DNA of 64,000 bases, from positions 6,728,001 to 6,792,000 of the forward strand of contig NZ_CP127294.1 of NCBI RefSeq assembly GCF_030285625.1. The letters run 5' to 3'. A program made the translations under genes and the position numbers. Below, piece by piece: positions 42,484 to 51,505 of this stretch. This DNA is from Amycolatopsis sp. 2-15. Lineage in GTDB: Bacteria > Actinomycetota > Actinomycetes > Mycobacteriales > Pseudonocardiaceae. The notes beneath the pieces were generated by a model. It did not search any database, was not told where the DNA came from, and saw nothing but the letters and a program-made list of their open reading frames with translations. Numbering within the stretch: the stretch's first letter is position 1; each line of letters begins with the position of its first letter.

Positions 42484-43221
42484 GTGACCCAGACCGCCTC
42501 TCCCCTGCCCGAGCGTGGGCCCACCGGTCGGCGGACGGCCAAGGGGTCCCTCGCGGCGAAGTCCGCCCAGCGCGTGGAGCGGCCGGCGCCGCTGCGCCAG
42601 GTCGTGTACGACGCGCTGGCCGAGCTCATCATCAACCGCACGCTGGAGCCCGGGCAGCACCTCGTCGAGGCCGACCTGGCGGAGTACCTCGGCGTGAGCC
42701 GCCAGCCGGTGCGGGAAGCGCTGCAGCGCCTGCAGACCGAGGGCTGGGTCGACCTGCGGCCCGCGCAGGGCGCGTTCGTGCACATGCCCACCGACGAGGA
42801 AGCCGACCAGCTGCTCGGCGTCCGCGCGGTGCTCGAGACCCACTCGGCGCGGCTGGCGGCCGGGTGCGCGTCCGAAGCACACGTGGCCCGGCTGTGGGAG
42901 CTGCAGAACGCCGGTCTCGAGGCCCTGGCCGCCGACGACGGCGAAGCCCTGGTCACGGCCAACGCCGACTTGCACTCGTTCCTCACCGAGCTGACCGGCA
43001 ACGCCGTGCTGGCCGAGCTGATCGGGCTCGTCGACCGCCGCGTGCGCTGGTACTACACGCCGATCGCCCGGCCCCGTGGCCACGACGCGTGGGCGGAGCA
43101 CGCCGAGCTGATCGAGGCCGTCGCGGCGCACGACGTCGAGAAGGCGGAGAAGATCATGGCCCACCACACGGAACGCACACGTCAGGCGTTCCACGAGCGG
43201 CCCGAAGCAGCCCGGGAGTGA
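42484..43221 (+). CDS. GntR-family (FadR subfamily) transcriptional regulator of the oxalate island
   Basis: 245 residues from GTG 42484, behind AGAGGTG. The winged HTH is LRQVVYDALAELIINRTLEP, LVEADLAEYLGVSRQPVREALQRLQTEGWV. An all-helical FCD effector domain follows (LLGVRAVLETHSARLAAG, DLHSFLTELTGN, HAELIEAVAAHDVEKAEKIM). The D..H..H..H residues of the FCD metal/ligand pocket are visible (DLHSF, EHAEL, MAHHTER). It lies divergent from the fdh operon, and ATAC-N-GTAT palindromes at three island promoters fit a FadR-subfamily dimer. Confidence 0.85.
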   Translation: MTQTASPLPERGPTGRRTAKGSLAAKSAQRVERPAPLRQVVYDALAELIINRTLEPGQHLVEADLAEYLGVSRQPVREALQRLQTEGWVDLRPAQGAFVHMPTDEEADQLLGVRAVLETHSARLAAGCASEAHVARLWELQNAGLEALAADDGEALVTANADLHSFLTELTGNAVLAELIGLVDRRVRWYYTPIARPRGHDAWAEHAELIEAVAAHDVEKAEKIMAHHTERTRQAFHERPEAARE

Positions 43222-43255
43222 CGGGGCGGGCGTCAGCCGCCCCCTCACTCCCGGG
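43211..43255. terminator. Bidirectional terminator between gntR and the OxlT-like gene
   Basis: CCCGGGAGTGACGGGGCGG pairs with CCGCCCCCTCACTCCCGGG with one mismatch in 19 pairs and a short loop. It overlaps the gntR stop codon (43219-43221) and precedes by 27 bp the end of the convergent transporter gene. Confidence 0.75.
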
Positions 43256-43281
43256 CCCTGTACCGAAAACTCCGGCAGGCG

Positions 43282-44685
43282 TCAGCTGCCGGCGCTCCCG
43301 GTGGCCGGTGATGCCTGCGCGACCACGCCGGTCTCCTCCGAGGCGGTCGGGCCGCTGCGGCGGCCCGGCTGGCGCAGGAAGAGCACCATCGCGGCCGACA
43401 GCAGCGCGATGCCGCCGGCCAGGATGTAGGCACCGGTGTAGCCCCACGCCGAGATCACACCCGCGGCGAGGCCACCGCCGCCGACACCGCCGATGAGCTT
43501 GGCGCTGTAGACGAGGCCGTAGTTGGTGGCGTTGTGGTTCTCACCGAAGTAGTCCGGCACGAGCGCAGCGAACATCGGGTAGAACGCGCCACTGCCGAAC
43601 CCGGTCAGGATCGCGAACACCATGAACCAGAACAGGTTGTGCGTGTTGCCCGACCACATCACGCCGAACTGCGCGATCGCGGCGATCACGAGCACCCAGA
43701 ACAGCGTCTGCTTGCGGCCGATGCGGTCCGACGCCCAGCCGACGAGCGCGCGGCCGGTGCCGTTGACGATCGCCAGGAGGCCGGCCGACGACGCGGCCAC
43801 GAACGGCCCGAAGTTGCTCTGCTCGGCGAAGGGCACCTGGAAGTTGATGCCGAAGAGCGACACACCGCCGATCACGATCAGCGTGACCCACATCAGCGGG
43901 AGCATGCCGGTCCTGATCGCTTCCATCGGCGTGAACTGCCGGACGGCCGGCGGGTTCTTCGCCAGGCTCTTCGCGTTGCCCGTTGCCTTGCCCTTCAGCC
44001 ACGCGATGGGATCGACCTCCGCGGGCCACCAGTTCTTCGGCGGGTCCTTGAACAGGAACCCGCAGACCCCGACGACGATCAGCATGTAGAGGCCGATGGC
44101 GTCGAGCGTGATGGTCAGGTTCTCGTGCCCGAGGAAGGCGCTGAACAGGTAGATGAACGGCACCGAACCGTAGGCGAACCCGCCGTTCACGAAGCCGGTG
44201 CGGGCACCGCGCTTCTCGGGGTACCACTTGCCGACCATGTTGATGCAGGTGGCGTAGACCAATCCGGCGCCCGTGCCGCCGAGCACGGAGTACCCGATGA
44301 AGGCGAGCACCAGGTTGCCGCTGTGCGCGATGGTGAAGTAGCCGATCCCGGAGCAGAGCGCGCCGATCAGCATGGCGGTCTTCGCCGAGACGATGTTCTT
44401 CTCGCGCAGCCGGCCGGCCGGGAACGCGACCCCGGCCTGGAACACGGCCCAGATGCTGGCCAGCCAGAACGCGTCCGACAACGACCAGCCGTATTTGTCT
44501 TCGAGTGTGCCTTCGACGGCTCCCCAGCCGTACTCGAACACACTCACCGCCATCATGGCGACCCACGGCAGCCAGACCATGAATGCGCGTGAGCGGCCCA
44601 TGATGTCTCTGGGACTCTCACCGATCCGGTACTTGCGTCCGTTGTCGTCGACGATCTCCTGGTACGTCGGTAAGGCTGCGGTCAT
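43282..44685 (-). CDS. Oxalate/formate antiporter family (OFA) MFS transporter 1
   Basis: 467 residues, 12 membrane segments, with the N-terminal cytoplasmic lead YRIGESPRDIMGRSRAFMVW found in actinobacterial OFA proteins. MFS loops include PAGRLREKN, KWYPEKRGARTG and GWASDRIGRKQT. The C-terminal half has GSGAFYPMFAALVPDYFGENHNATNYGLVYSAK, a stretch conserved in OxlT-like carriers. OxlT exchanges oxalate for formate; the adjacent Frc/Oxc-like genes support oxalate as substrate. A second, paralogous copy lies at 57182-58537. The palindrome GTCAACGTTGAC sits 15 bp upstream of the start. Confidence 0.85.
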   Translation of the reverse strand: MTAALPTYQEIVDDNGRKYRIGESPRDIMGRSRAFMVWLPWVAMMAVSVFEYGWGAVEGTLEDKYGWSLSDAFWLASIWAVFQAGVAFPAGRLREKNIVSAKTAMLIGALCSGIGYFTIAHSGNLVLAFIGYSVLGGTGAGLVYATCINMVGKWYPEKRGARTGFVNGGFAYGSVPFIYLFSAFLGHENLTITLDAIGLYMLIVVGVCGFLFKDPPKNWWPAEVDPIAWLKGKATGNAKSLAKNPPAVRQFTPMEAIRTGMLPLMWVTLIVIGGVSLFGINFQVPFAEQSNFGPFVAASSAGLLAIVNGTGRALVGWASDRIGRKQTLFWVLVIAAIAQFGVMWSGNTHNLFWFMVFAILTGFGSGAFYPMFAALVPDYFGENHNATNYGLVYSAKLIGGVGGGGLAAGVISAWGYTGAYILAGGIALLSAAMVLFLRQPGRRSGPTASEETGVVAQASPATGSAGS

Positions 44686-44699
44686 GAGAGTTCTCTTTC

Positions 44700-44711
44700 G
44701 TCAACGTTGAC
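44700..44711. promoter_or_regulatory. 12-bp palindrome upstream of OFA transporter 1
   Basis: GTCAACGTTGAC is perfectly symmetric and lies 15 bp before the transporter ATG (44685). It differs from the ATAC-N-GTAT sites of the other island promoters, so this transporter may have a separate regulator. Confidence 0.35.
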
Positions 44712-44747
44712 TTCGGTTCCCTCTGAGTGGGGTGGCTCCTTGTCCCC

Positions 44748-44775
44748 CGCCGGGCGCGACCGCGCGCGCCCGGCG
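44748..44775. terminator. GC-rich hairpin after the acyl-CoA ligase gene
   Basis: CGCCGGGCGCG and CGCGCCCGGCG form an 11-bp perfect stem with a 6-nt loop in the 174-bp gap between the ligase stop and the transporter start. It probably ends or attenuates the oxc-frc-ligase transcript. Confidence 0.5.
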
Positions 44776-44859
44776 CTTCTTGCGTGTGCTCGTGTCCCCC
44801 GCTTGGCCGACGGCTAGGTGTCCGGCAAGATACGCCTCCTTCCCTCTCGCCGGAAGTGA

Positions 44860-46998
44860 TCAGCCGAGCAGACCGGCCGACCGCGCCCAGCGGTACTTGG
44901 CACCGAGCACCGCCACGGGCTTCTCGGTCGTGTACGGGTAGGCGACGATCCCGTTGGCGTAGAGGTGGTCGCTCGCTTCCTCCACCTCGACGTCCCCGGA
45001 CAGCGACGCCACCACCGGCTTGTGGATCCCCTTGCGGCGGAACTCCTCGACCACGTCCGCCACGAGCTCGGCGAACACCATCGGCGGCGTGACGATCGTG
45101 TGCCAGTAGCCGAGAATCAGGGAGTGGATGCGCTCGTCGGACAGACCGAGCGCGATCGTGTTCCGATAGGTCGACGGCGGCTCGCCACCCGTGATGTCCA
45201 CCGGGTTGCCGGCCGCGCCGAACGGCGGGATGAACTCCCGGAACGCCGCGTCGAGGTCGTCGGGGATCTCCATCAGCGACAGACCGTTGTCCACACAGGC
45301 GTCGGAAAGCAGCACGCCCGAGCCGCCGGCGCCGGTGATGATCACGACGTTCTCGCCCTGCGGGGTCGGCAGCAGCGGGATGCCGCGGGCGTACTCCAGC
45401 ATGTCGTTGAGCCCCGGCGCCCGGATCACACCGCTCTGGCGCAGGATGTCGTCGTAGACCTTGTCGTTGCCGGCCAGCGCGCCGGTGTGCGAGCTGGCCG
45501 CCTTCGCGCCCTGCGACGTGCGCCCGGCTTTCAGGACCACGACGGGCTTCTTCGCCGAGACCCGCTTGGCGGTCTCCGCGAACGAGCGGCCGTCCTTGAG
45601 GTCTTCGAGGTGCATCGCGACCAGTTGCGTGTTGTCGTCCTGTTCGAAGAAGGTGAGCAGGTCGTCCTCGTCGATGTCCGCCTTGTTGCCCACGCCCACG
45701 ATGGACGACACACCCATGCCCGCCGACCGGCTGAAGCCCAGGATCGCCATGCCGATGCCGCCGCTCTGAGAGGAGAGCGCGACACCGCCCTTGACGTCGT
45801 ACGGCGTGCAGAAGGTCGCCGAGAGGTTCTCGGGTGTGTAGTAGTAGCCGTAGATGTTCGGCCCGAGGATGCGCACGCCGTGCTTGCGCGCGATCGCCAC
45901 GACCTCGTCCTGCAGCTCGATGTTCCCGGTCTCGCCGAACCCGGACGGGATCAGGATCGCCCCGGCCGCGCCCTTCTTGCCGACCTCTTCGAGCGCGGCG
46001 GGCACGAACTTCGCCGGGATGGCGAACACGGCGACGTCCACGTCACCAGGTACGTCGCTGATGCTCGCGTACGCCTTGCGGTCGAGGATCTCCGACGCCT
46101 TGGGGTTGATCGGGTAGATCTCGCCCGCGTAACCGCCGTTTACGAGGTTCTTCATCACCGAGTTGCCGATCTTGCCGGCCTCGGCCGAAGCCCCGATGAC
46201 CGCGATGGCGGCCGGCTTCATGATCCGGTTCATCGACGCGAGGATCTCCTCCTGCGTGAACCGCACCGGCTCCTTGGCCGCGTCCGGGTCCACCAGGATG
46301 CGCACATCGACCGCGGTCGCGCCGGCGGCCGTGGCGAGCACCGGATTGAGGTCGACCTCCGCGAGCTGCGGGAAATCCGCGACGAGCTGAGAGAGCTTGT
46401 TCACGATGCCCGCAAGCGCCTTCTTGTCCACCCCCTCGCTGCCACGCACGCCGTTGAGGACCTCGGCGGCGGCGATGCCGTCCACCATGGACAGTGCCTC
46501 GGCCTCACTGGTGGGGGCCAGCCGGAAGGTCACGTCCTTGAGCACCTCGACGAGCACACCGCCGAGCCCGAAGGCCACGATCTTGCCGAAGGTCTGGTCA
46601 GTGACCGACCCGATGATCACCTCCTGCCCCGTGGTCAGCATCTGCTGCACCTGCACGCCCACGATGCTCGCCTCGGCGTTGTACGCCTTGGCGTTGGCCA
46701 GGATCGTGGCGTACCCGTCGGCCACCTGCTCGGCCGTGCGCAGGCCGACGAGCACGCCGCCGGCCTCGGTCTTGTGCAGGATGTCGGGCGACACGATCTT
46801 CAGCACCACCGGCAGGCCGATCTCCTGCGCCTGCGCCACCGCCTCATCGGGCGAGGTCGCCAGGCGCTCGGCCGGGGTGGGGATGTCGTAGGCCTCGCAC
46901 ACCGCGCGGCCTTCCGGAGCGGTGAGGGACGAGCGGCCCTCGGCCGCCGCCTTCTCCAGGATCTTCTCGACCGCAGCGCGGCCGGTTCCCGTGGTCAT
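44860..46998 (-). CDS. NDP-forming acyl-CoA ligase (acetyl-CoA synthetase, ADP-forming type)
   Basis: 712 residues from ATG 46998, behind AAGGAGAAG. It is a single chain with domains in the order ATP-grasp (residues about 10-225: LPVVLKIVSPDILHKTEAGGV, VDLNPVLATAAG), CoA-binding Rossmann (IAVIGASAEAGKIGNSVMKNL), and two succinyl-CoA-ligase-like domains. The phosphohistidine is in SSHTGALAGNDKVYDD. It makes an acyl-CoA from acid, CoA and ATP, or the reverse to harvest ATP. It is third in an operon after the ThDP decarboxylase-like enzyme and Frc, so oxalate, formate or acetate are the likely acids. It may prime the CoA cycle or recover energy from formyl-CoA. Confidence 0.85.
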   Translation of the reverse strand: MTTGTGRAAVEKILEKAAAEGRSSLTAPEGRAVCEAYDIPTPAERLATSPDEAVAQAQEIGLPVVLKIVSPDILHKTEAGGVLVGLRTAEQVADGYATILANAKAYNAEASIVGVQVQQMLTTGQEVIIGSVTDQTFGKIVAFGLGGVLVEVLKDVTFRLAPTSEAEALSMVDGIAAAEVLNGVRGSEGVDKKALAGIVNKLSQLVADFPQLAEVDLNPVLATAAGATAVDVRILVDPDAAKEPVRFTQEEILASMNRIMKPAAIAVIGASAEAGKIGNSVMKNLVNGGYAGEIYPINPKASEILDRKAYASISDVPGDVDVAVFAIPAKFVPAALEEVGKKGAAGAILIPSGFGETGNIELQDEVVAIARKHGVRILGPNIYGYYYTPENLSATFCTPYDVKGGVALSSQSGGIGMAILGFSRSAGMGVSSIVGVGNKADIDEDDLLTFFEQDDNTQLVAMHLEDLKDGRSFAETAKRVSAKKPVVVLKAGRTSQGAKAASSHTGALAGNDKVYDDILRQSGVIRAPGLNDMLEYARGIPLLPTPQGENVVIITGAGGSGVLLSDACVDNGLSLMEIPDDLDAAFREFIPPFGAAGNPVDITGGEPPSTYRNTIALGLSDERIHSLILGYWHTIVTPPMVFAELVADVVEEFRRKGIHKPVVASLSGDVEVEEASDHLYANGIVAYPYTTEKPVAVLGAKYRWARSAGLLG

Positions 46999-47009
46999 CC
47001 AGCTTCTCC

Positions 47010-48239
47010 TTAGATCACGCCTGCGGTGCGCAGCCGCTCGAGGTCTTCGCCTGCGTAGCCGAGCTCGCCGAGCACCTCGTCGTTGTGCTCGCCCAGCAGC
47101 GGCGAGCGGCCGATGTCCACCGGGGAGTCCGACAGCTTGAGCGGGCAGCCCACGGTCTTGAACTTGCCGCGCTCGGGATGGTCGATCTCGACCACGCTGC
47201 CGAGCTCGGCGAGCGTCTCGTCTTCGATGAGCTCCTGGGTGGACAGGATCGGCCCGCACGGGATGTTGCGGGCGTTGAGCTTCTCCATGACCTCCCACTT
47301 GGTGTGGCGCTCGGTCCACTGCTCCACGAGCGCGAACACCTTGTCCAGTTTGGACAGCCGCGCCTCGGGCGTTGCCCACTCCGGGTCCTCGGCGAGCTCG
47401 GGCTGCCCGATCAGCTCGGTGATGGGCGCCCAGCCGACGGGCTGGATGATCACGTAGATGTAGTCGTTCGGGCCGCCGGGCGCGCAGCGCACCGCCCAGC
47501 CGGGCTGCCCGCCGCCGGACGCGTTACCGGAGCGCGGCACCTCGTCGCCGAACACCTCGTTGGGGTACTCGCCGAGCGGGCCGTGCGCCAGCCGCTGCTG
47601 GTCGCGCAGCTTGACGCGGCAGAGGTTGAGCACCGCGTCCTGCATGGCCACCTGCACCCGCTGTCCGCGGCCGGAGTTCGTGCGCTGGTACAGCGCGGCG
47701 AGGATCGCGGCCACGAGGTGGATGCCGGTGCCGGAGTCACCGATCTGCGCGCCGGTCGCGGTGGGCGGACCCTCCTCGAACCCGGTGGTGCTCATCGAGC
47801 CGCCCATGGCCTGCGCGATCACCTCGTAGGCCTTGAAGTCGGCGTAGCGGCCCGGGCCGAAGCCCTTGATGGAGGCGTAGATCAGCCGCTCGTTGATCTC
47901 CTGCAGCTTCTCCCAGGAGAAGCCGAAGCGGTCGACGACACCGGGGCCGAAGTTCTCCACGAGGATGTCCACACCGGACACCAGCTTCGTGAAGATCTCC
48001 TTGCCCTCGTCACTTTTCATGTTGAGCGTGATGCTGCGCTTGTTCCCGTTCAGCATCGTGAAGTAGAGACTGTCCACTCCGGGCAGGTCCCGCAGCTGGC
48101 CGCGGGTGATGTCCCCGCGTCCCGGCGTCTCCAGCTTGATCACGTCCGCGCCCAGCCAGGCGAGGATCTGAGTCGACGACGGTCCCGACTGGACATGGGT
48201 CATGTCGAGGACGCGGACGCCTTCGAGTGCCTTTCCCAT
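47010..48239 (-). CDS. frc: Formyl-CoA:oxalate CoA-transferase (CaiB/BaiF family III)
   Basis: 409 residues, close along its length to Oxalobacter Frc. Q17 in [12 protein letters not shown] and the covalent-intermediate aspartate D168 in [13 protein letters not shown] (D169 in Oxalobacter) are present. So are [27 protein letters not shown], and the glycine loop SGGGQPGW that covers the active site. It moves CoA from formyl-CoA (or succinyl-CoA) to oxalate, making oxalyl-CoA. It lies 15 bp after the ThDP enzyme gene and 11 bp before the acyl-CoA ligase. This is the strongest evidence that the island handles oxalate. Confidence 0.93.
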   Translation of the reverse strand: MGKALEGVRVLDMTHVQSGPSSTQILAWLGADVIKLETPGRGDITRGQLRDLPGVDSLYFTMLNGNKRSITLNMKSDEGKEIFTKLVSGVDILVENFGPGVVDRFGFSWEKLQEINERLIYASIKGFGPGRYADFKAYEVIAQAMGGSMSTTGFEEGPPTATGAQIGDSGTGIHLVAAILAALYQRTNSGRGQRVQVAMQDAVLNLCRVKLRDQQRLAHGPLGEYPNEVFGDEVPRSGNASGGGQPGWAVRCAPGGPNDYIYVIIQPVGWAPITELIGQPELAEDPEWATPEARLSKLDKVFALVEQWTERHTKWEVMEKLNARNIPCGPILSTQELIEDETLAELGSVVEIDHPERGKFKTVGCPLKLSDSPVDIGRSPLLGEHNDEVLGELGYAGEDLERLRTAGVI

Positions 48240-48254
48240 TTTCGTGCCTCCCGA

Positions 48255-49997
48255 CTACTTGTACATCGTCTGGTTCATGGTTCCGGGGGCGTACGCGTCC
48301 GGGTCGACCCAGACGTTGATCAGCGACGGCTTGCCCGACTCACGCGCGCGCTGCAGCGCCGGCGCGATGTCGGCGGGGTCGCGGACCTCTTCGCCGTAGC
48401 CGCCGAGCATGCGGGCGAACTGGTCGTAGGGCACGTCGCCCAGGGTGTTGCCGATGCGCTCGCGCGCCAGGCCGTACTTCTGGGCCTGGCCGTAGCGGAT
48501 CTGGTTCATCGACGAGTTGTTGCCGACGATTCCGACGAAGGGCAGGTTGAACCGCACCAGCGTCTCGAAGTCCCAGCCGGTCAGGGAGAACGCGCCGTCG
48601 CCGAACAACGCGACAACCTCCTTGTCGGGGCGGGCGTGCTTGGCGGCCATCACGAACGGGATGCCGACGCCGAGCGTGCCGAGTGGGCCCGGGTCCATCC
48701 AGTGCCCAGGCGACTTCGGCTGAACGACCTGGCCGGAGAAGGTGACGATGTCGCCGCCGTCGCCGATGTAGATCGAGTCCTCGGTGAGGAACTCGTTGAT
48801 CTCGTGCACGAGCCGGTACGGGTGGATCGGGTTCGCGTCGGAGTGCTGCTGCGGCAGGCGCTTCTCCTTCGCCTTGTCCTCCACCGCGCGCAGTTCTTCC
48901 AGCCACGGCTTGCGGGCCACCGCGCCGTTGTCGGTGCGACCCGACGCCGCCTGCGTCACGCCCGCGAGGATCTGGCCGGCGTCTCCGACGAGGCCCAGGT
49001 CGATGTCGCGGTTCTTGCCGACGGTGCGGTAGTCCAGGTCGATCTGCACCACCGTGGCGTCGGGCGAGAGGCGCTTGCCGTAGCCCATGCGGAAGTCGAA
49101 CGGCGTCCCGACGATCACGATCACGTCCGCGTTGTCGAACGCGTAGCGGCGCGAAAGCTGGAAGTGGTGCGGGTCGCCGGGCGGCAGGGTGCCGCGGCCC
49201 GCGCCGTTCATGTACGCGGGGATGTTCAGCGTGCGCACGAGCTCGGCCGCGGGCTCGGCCGCCCGGGTGGTCCAGACCTGGCTGCCCAGCAGGATCACCG
49301 GCTTCTTCGCGTGCACCAGCAGGTCGGCGAGGCGCTCGACGTCGGCCGGGTCGCCGGCGCTGCGCGTGGACGCGCGGTAGCGGCCCGCCTCGGGGATCCG
49401 CGCGGCCGACAGCGGGACCCGCGCGTCGAGCACGTCGCGCGGGATCTCCAGGAACGCCGGGCCGGGGGCACCCGCCAGGGCCTCGCGGAACGCCATCGAC
49501 ACGAGGTCGGCCGCGCGGGCGGTCGAGGGCACGGTCGCGGCGAACTTGGTGATCGGGGTCATCATGTCCACGTGCGGGAGGTCCTGCAGTGAGCCCATCT
49601 TGTGCTGGCTCAGCGCGCCCTGGCCGCCGATCAGCAGCATCGGGCTCTCCGCGCGCAGGGCGTTGGCCACACCCGTGACCGCGTCGGTGGTGCCCGGGCC
49701 GGCGGTGACAACCGCGCAGCCGGGACGGCCGGTGATCCGCGCGTAGCCGTCGGCGGCGTGCGCGGCGACCTGCTCGTGGCGTACGTCGATGACGTTGATG
49801 CCCTCGTCGACGCAGCCGTCGTAGATGTCGATGATGTGCCCGCCGCACAGCGTGAAGATCGTGTCGACGCCCTCCGCCTTGAGCGCCTTGGCCACCAGGT
49901 GCCCGCCGGAGATCGTGTCCGGAGCCGGCTGGCCGCCGTTCGTCGCAGGGGCGGCCCGGTCCTTGTCGACGTTCTGGCCGGTCGTGGTTGGCGCCAT
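48255..49997 (-). CDS. ThDP-dependent enzyme in the oxalyl-CoA decarboxylase position (acetolactate synthase-like)
   Basis: 580 residues with the three-domain ThDP layout. The catalytic glutamate is E75 in DVRHEQVAAHAADGYAR. The central domain includes KPVILLGSQVWTT, and the ThDP motif is GDGAFSLTG...NN. Frc next door and the shared promoter with an ATAC-N-GTAT site argue for oxalyl-CoA decarboxylase. However, the N-terminal TLCGGHIIDIYDG and AGPGTTDAVTGVANALRAES differ from the GVVGIPIT and SAPGFLNG blocks of known Oxc proteins and resemble acetolactate synthase/2-hydroxyacyl-CoA lyase relatives. Glyoxylate carboligase is unlikely because it lacks the glutamate. Substrate is therefore inferred from context. 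Confidence 0.75.
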   Translation of the reverse strand: MAPTTTGQNVDKDRAAPATNGGQPAPDTISGGHLVAKALKAEGVDTIFTLCGGHIIDIYDGCVDEGINVIDVRHEQVAAHAADGYARITGRPGCAVVTAGPGTTDAVTGVANALRAESPMLLIGGQGALSQHKMGSLQDLPHVDMMTPITKFAATVPSTARAADLVSMAFREALAGAPGPAFLEIPRDVLDARVPLSAARIPEAGRYRASTRSAGDPADVERLADLLVHAKKPVILLGSQVWTTRAAEPAAELVRTLNIPAYMNGAGRGTLPPGDPHHFQLSRRYAFDNADVIVIVGTPFDFRMGYGKRLSPDATVVQIDLDYRTVGKNRDIDLGLVGDAGQILAGVTQAASGRTDNGAVARKPWLEELRAVEDKAKEKRLPQQHSDANPIHPYRLVHEINEFLTEDSIYIGDGGDIVTFSGQVVQPKSPGHWMDPGPLGTLGVGIPFVMAAKHARPDKEVVALFGDGAFSLTGWDFETLVRFNLPFVGIVGNNSSMNQIRYGQAQKYGLARERIGNTLGDVPYDQFARMLGGYGEEVRDPADIAPALQRARESGKPSLINVWVDPDAYAPGTMNQTMYK

Positions 49998-50320
49998 TGC
50001 TCAACTCCTCTGGTCTCACGCCGGACCTCTCTGATCCGGGCGCTCGTTCCGGTGCGCTCCCCGGTCTGCACTGCCGTCGGTCCACAGCCGCGGCGAAGGG
50101 CATCCCTCCAGGTCAGCGGCACCTTCACCGAAAACTGTAGATTGCATACCGTATGAGGTAGGCATTAGGATTACTCTCCGAGCGACCCGCTGTCCAGGGC
50201 CATCCGCAGGTTTGTCCGGAGGTTTTTTCCCGGGTGCCGCGGCGGATGACGGCACCCGGACGGCCCTATTCCTCCCCAGTCCCGTTCGCGGCCCACCCGG
50301 GCCCGCCAGGAAGGACTCAG
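49998..50320. other. 323-bp divergent promoter region between the oxc-frc and sucCD operons
   Basis: No gene is seen here. The region carries the GntR-type palindrome at 50146-50154 roughly in the middle, a run of AT-rich sequence around it (AAAACTGTAGATTGCATACC) suited to promoters in both directions, and the SD AGGAAGGA (50308-50315) of sucC. Both flanking operons could be controlled from the single site. Confidence 0.6.
50142..50156. promoter_or_regulatory. GntR-type operator ATAC-N-GTAT, copy 2 (oxc-frc / sucCD)
   Basis: TTGCATACCGTATGA contains the perfect palindrome ATACCGTAT (50146-50154), preceded by TTGC as at the fdh promoter (42223-42237). It lies about 150 bp from the ThDP-enzyme start and 165 bp from the sucC start. 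Confidence 0.65.
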
Positions 50321-51502
50321 ATGGATCTCTTCGAACACGAGGCGCGCGAGCTGTTCTCCTCGCACGGCGTACCGGTCCCCCGCGGCCGCGTCGCCACGAG
50401 CCCGGAAGAAGCGCGCGCGGCGGCCGTGGTGATCGGCGGCACCGTGGTGGTCAAGGCACAGGTCAAGACCGGCGGACGCGGCAAAGCCGGCGGCGTGAAG
50501 CTCGCGGCCACGCCCGACGACGCCGAACAGGTCGCCGACGACATCCTGGGCATGGACATCAAGGGCCACACCGTGCACAAGGTGCTGGTGACCGAGGCGA
50601 GCGAGATCGCCGAGGAGTACTACGTGTCCTACCTGCTCGACCGCGCGGAGCGGACGTTCCTCGCCATGGCGTCGGTGGCCGGCGGCATGGAGATCGAGGA
50701 GGTCGCGGCGACGCGGCCCGAGGCGCTGGCGAAGGTACCGGTCGACGCGCTCACCGGCGTCGACCGCGCCAAGGCGGTCGAGATCGTCGCCGCGGCGCAG
50801 TTCCCGGCCGAGGTCGCCGACGACATCGCCGACGCGCTGGTGCGGCTGTGGGAGGTCTTCGTCGGCGAGGACACCACGCTGGTCGAGGTGAACCCGCTGG
50901 CGCGCACCAAGAACGGCCGGGTGATCGCGCTCGACGGCAAGGTCACCCTCGATGCCAACGCCGAGTTCCGCCACGCCGACCACGCCGCGTTCGCCGACCC
51001 GAACGCCGGTGACCCGCTGGAGCGCGAAGCCGCCGAGCAGGGGCTGAACTACGTGAAGCTCGACGGCGACATCGGCGTGATCGGCAACGGCGCCGGCCTG
51101 GTGATGTCCACATTGGACGTCGTCGCGGCCGCGGCCGCCGAGATGGGCGCGCGGGGACCGGCGAACTTCCTCGACATCGGCGGCGGCGCGTCGGCCGGGA
51201 TCATGTCGGCCGGGCTCGGCGTGATCCTCGGCGACCCGGACGTGCGCAGCGTCTTCGTGAACGTCTTCGGCGGCATCACCGCGTGCGACGCGGTGGCCGA
51301 CGGCATCGTGCAGGCGCTGGGGATCCTCGGCGACCGTGCGACGAAACCGCTGGTGGTGCGGCTCGACGGCAACAACGTGGCCGAGGGCCGGCGCATCCTG
51401 GCCGAAGCCGGCCACCCGCTCGTGACCGTGGTGGAGACCATGGACGACGCCGCCCGCGAGGCGGCCAAGCTCGCGACCGTTACTGCTAGCGCGGAGGCCT
51501 GA
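50321..51502 (+). CDS. sucC: Succinyl-CoA synthetase beta subunit (ATP-grasp)
   Basis: 393 residues from ATG 50321. The ATP-grasp domain begins [22 protein letters not shown] and has [30 protein letters not shown] as metal-binding region, and a C-terminal flavodoxin-like domain ([26 protein letters not shown]). It is paired with SucD three bases on. Because it is in a divergent operon with carbonic anhydrase and MoeA beside oxalate genes, it is probably a pathway copy, making succinyl-CoA as CoA donor or acting on a related dicarboxylate such as malate. The sequence is nearer SucC than MtkA as far as I can judge. Confidence 0.85.
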   Translation: MDLFEHEARELFSSHGVPVPRGRVATSPEEARAAAVVIGGTVVVKAQVKTGGRGKAGGVKLAATPDDAEQVADDILGMDIKGHTVHKVLVTEASEIAEEYYVSYLLDRAERTFLAMASVAGGMEIEEVAATRPEALAKVPVDALTGVDRAKAVEIVAAAQFPAEVADDIADALVRLWEVFVGEDTTLVEVNPLARTKNGRVIALDGKVTLDANAEFRHADHAAFADPNAGDPLEREAAEQGLNYVKLDGDIGVIGNGAGLVMSTLDVVAAAAAEMGARGPANFLDIGGGASAGIMSAGLGVILGDPDVRSVFVNVFGGITACDAVADGIVQALGILGDRATKPLVVRLDGNNVAEGRRILAEAGHPLVTVVETMDDAAREAAKLATVTASAEA

Positions 51503-51505
51503 GAA

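Noticed and set aside
44965..49592. Very long plus-strand frames (over 650 codons each) opposite the ligase, frc and ThDP genes
   Set aside because: They follow from the GC-biased third codon positions of the real genes; composition is not protein-like and no start site is supported.
48255..49997. Glyoxylate carboligase
   Set aside because: It would fit hyi-glxR, but that enzyme lacks the catalytic glutamate, which is present here as E75 in RHEQ.
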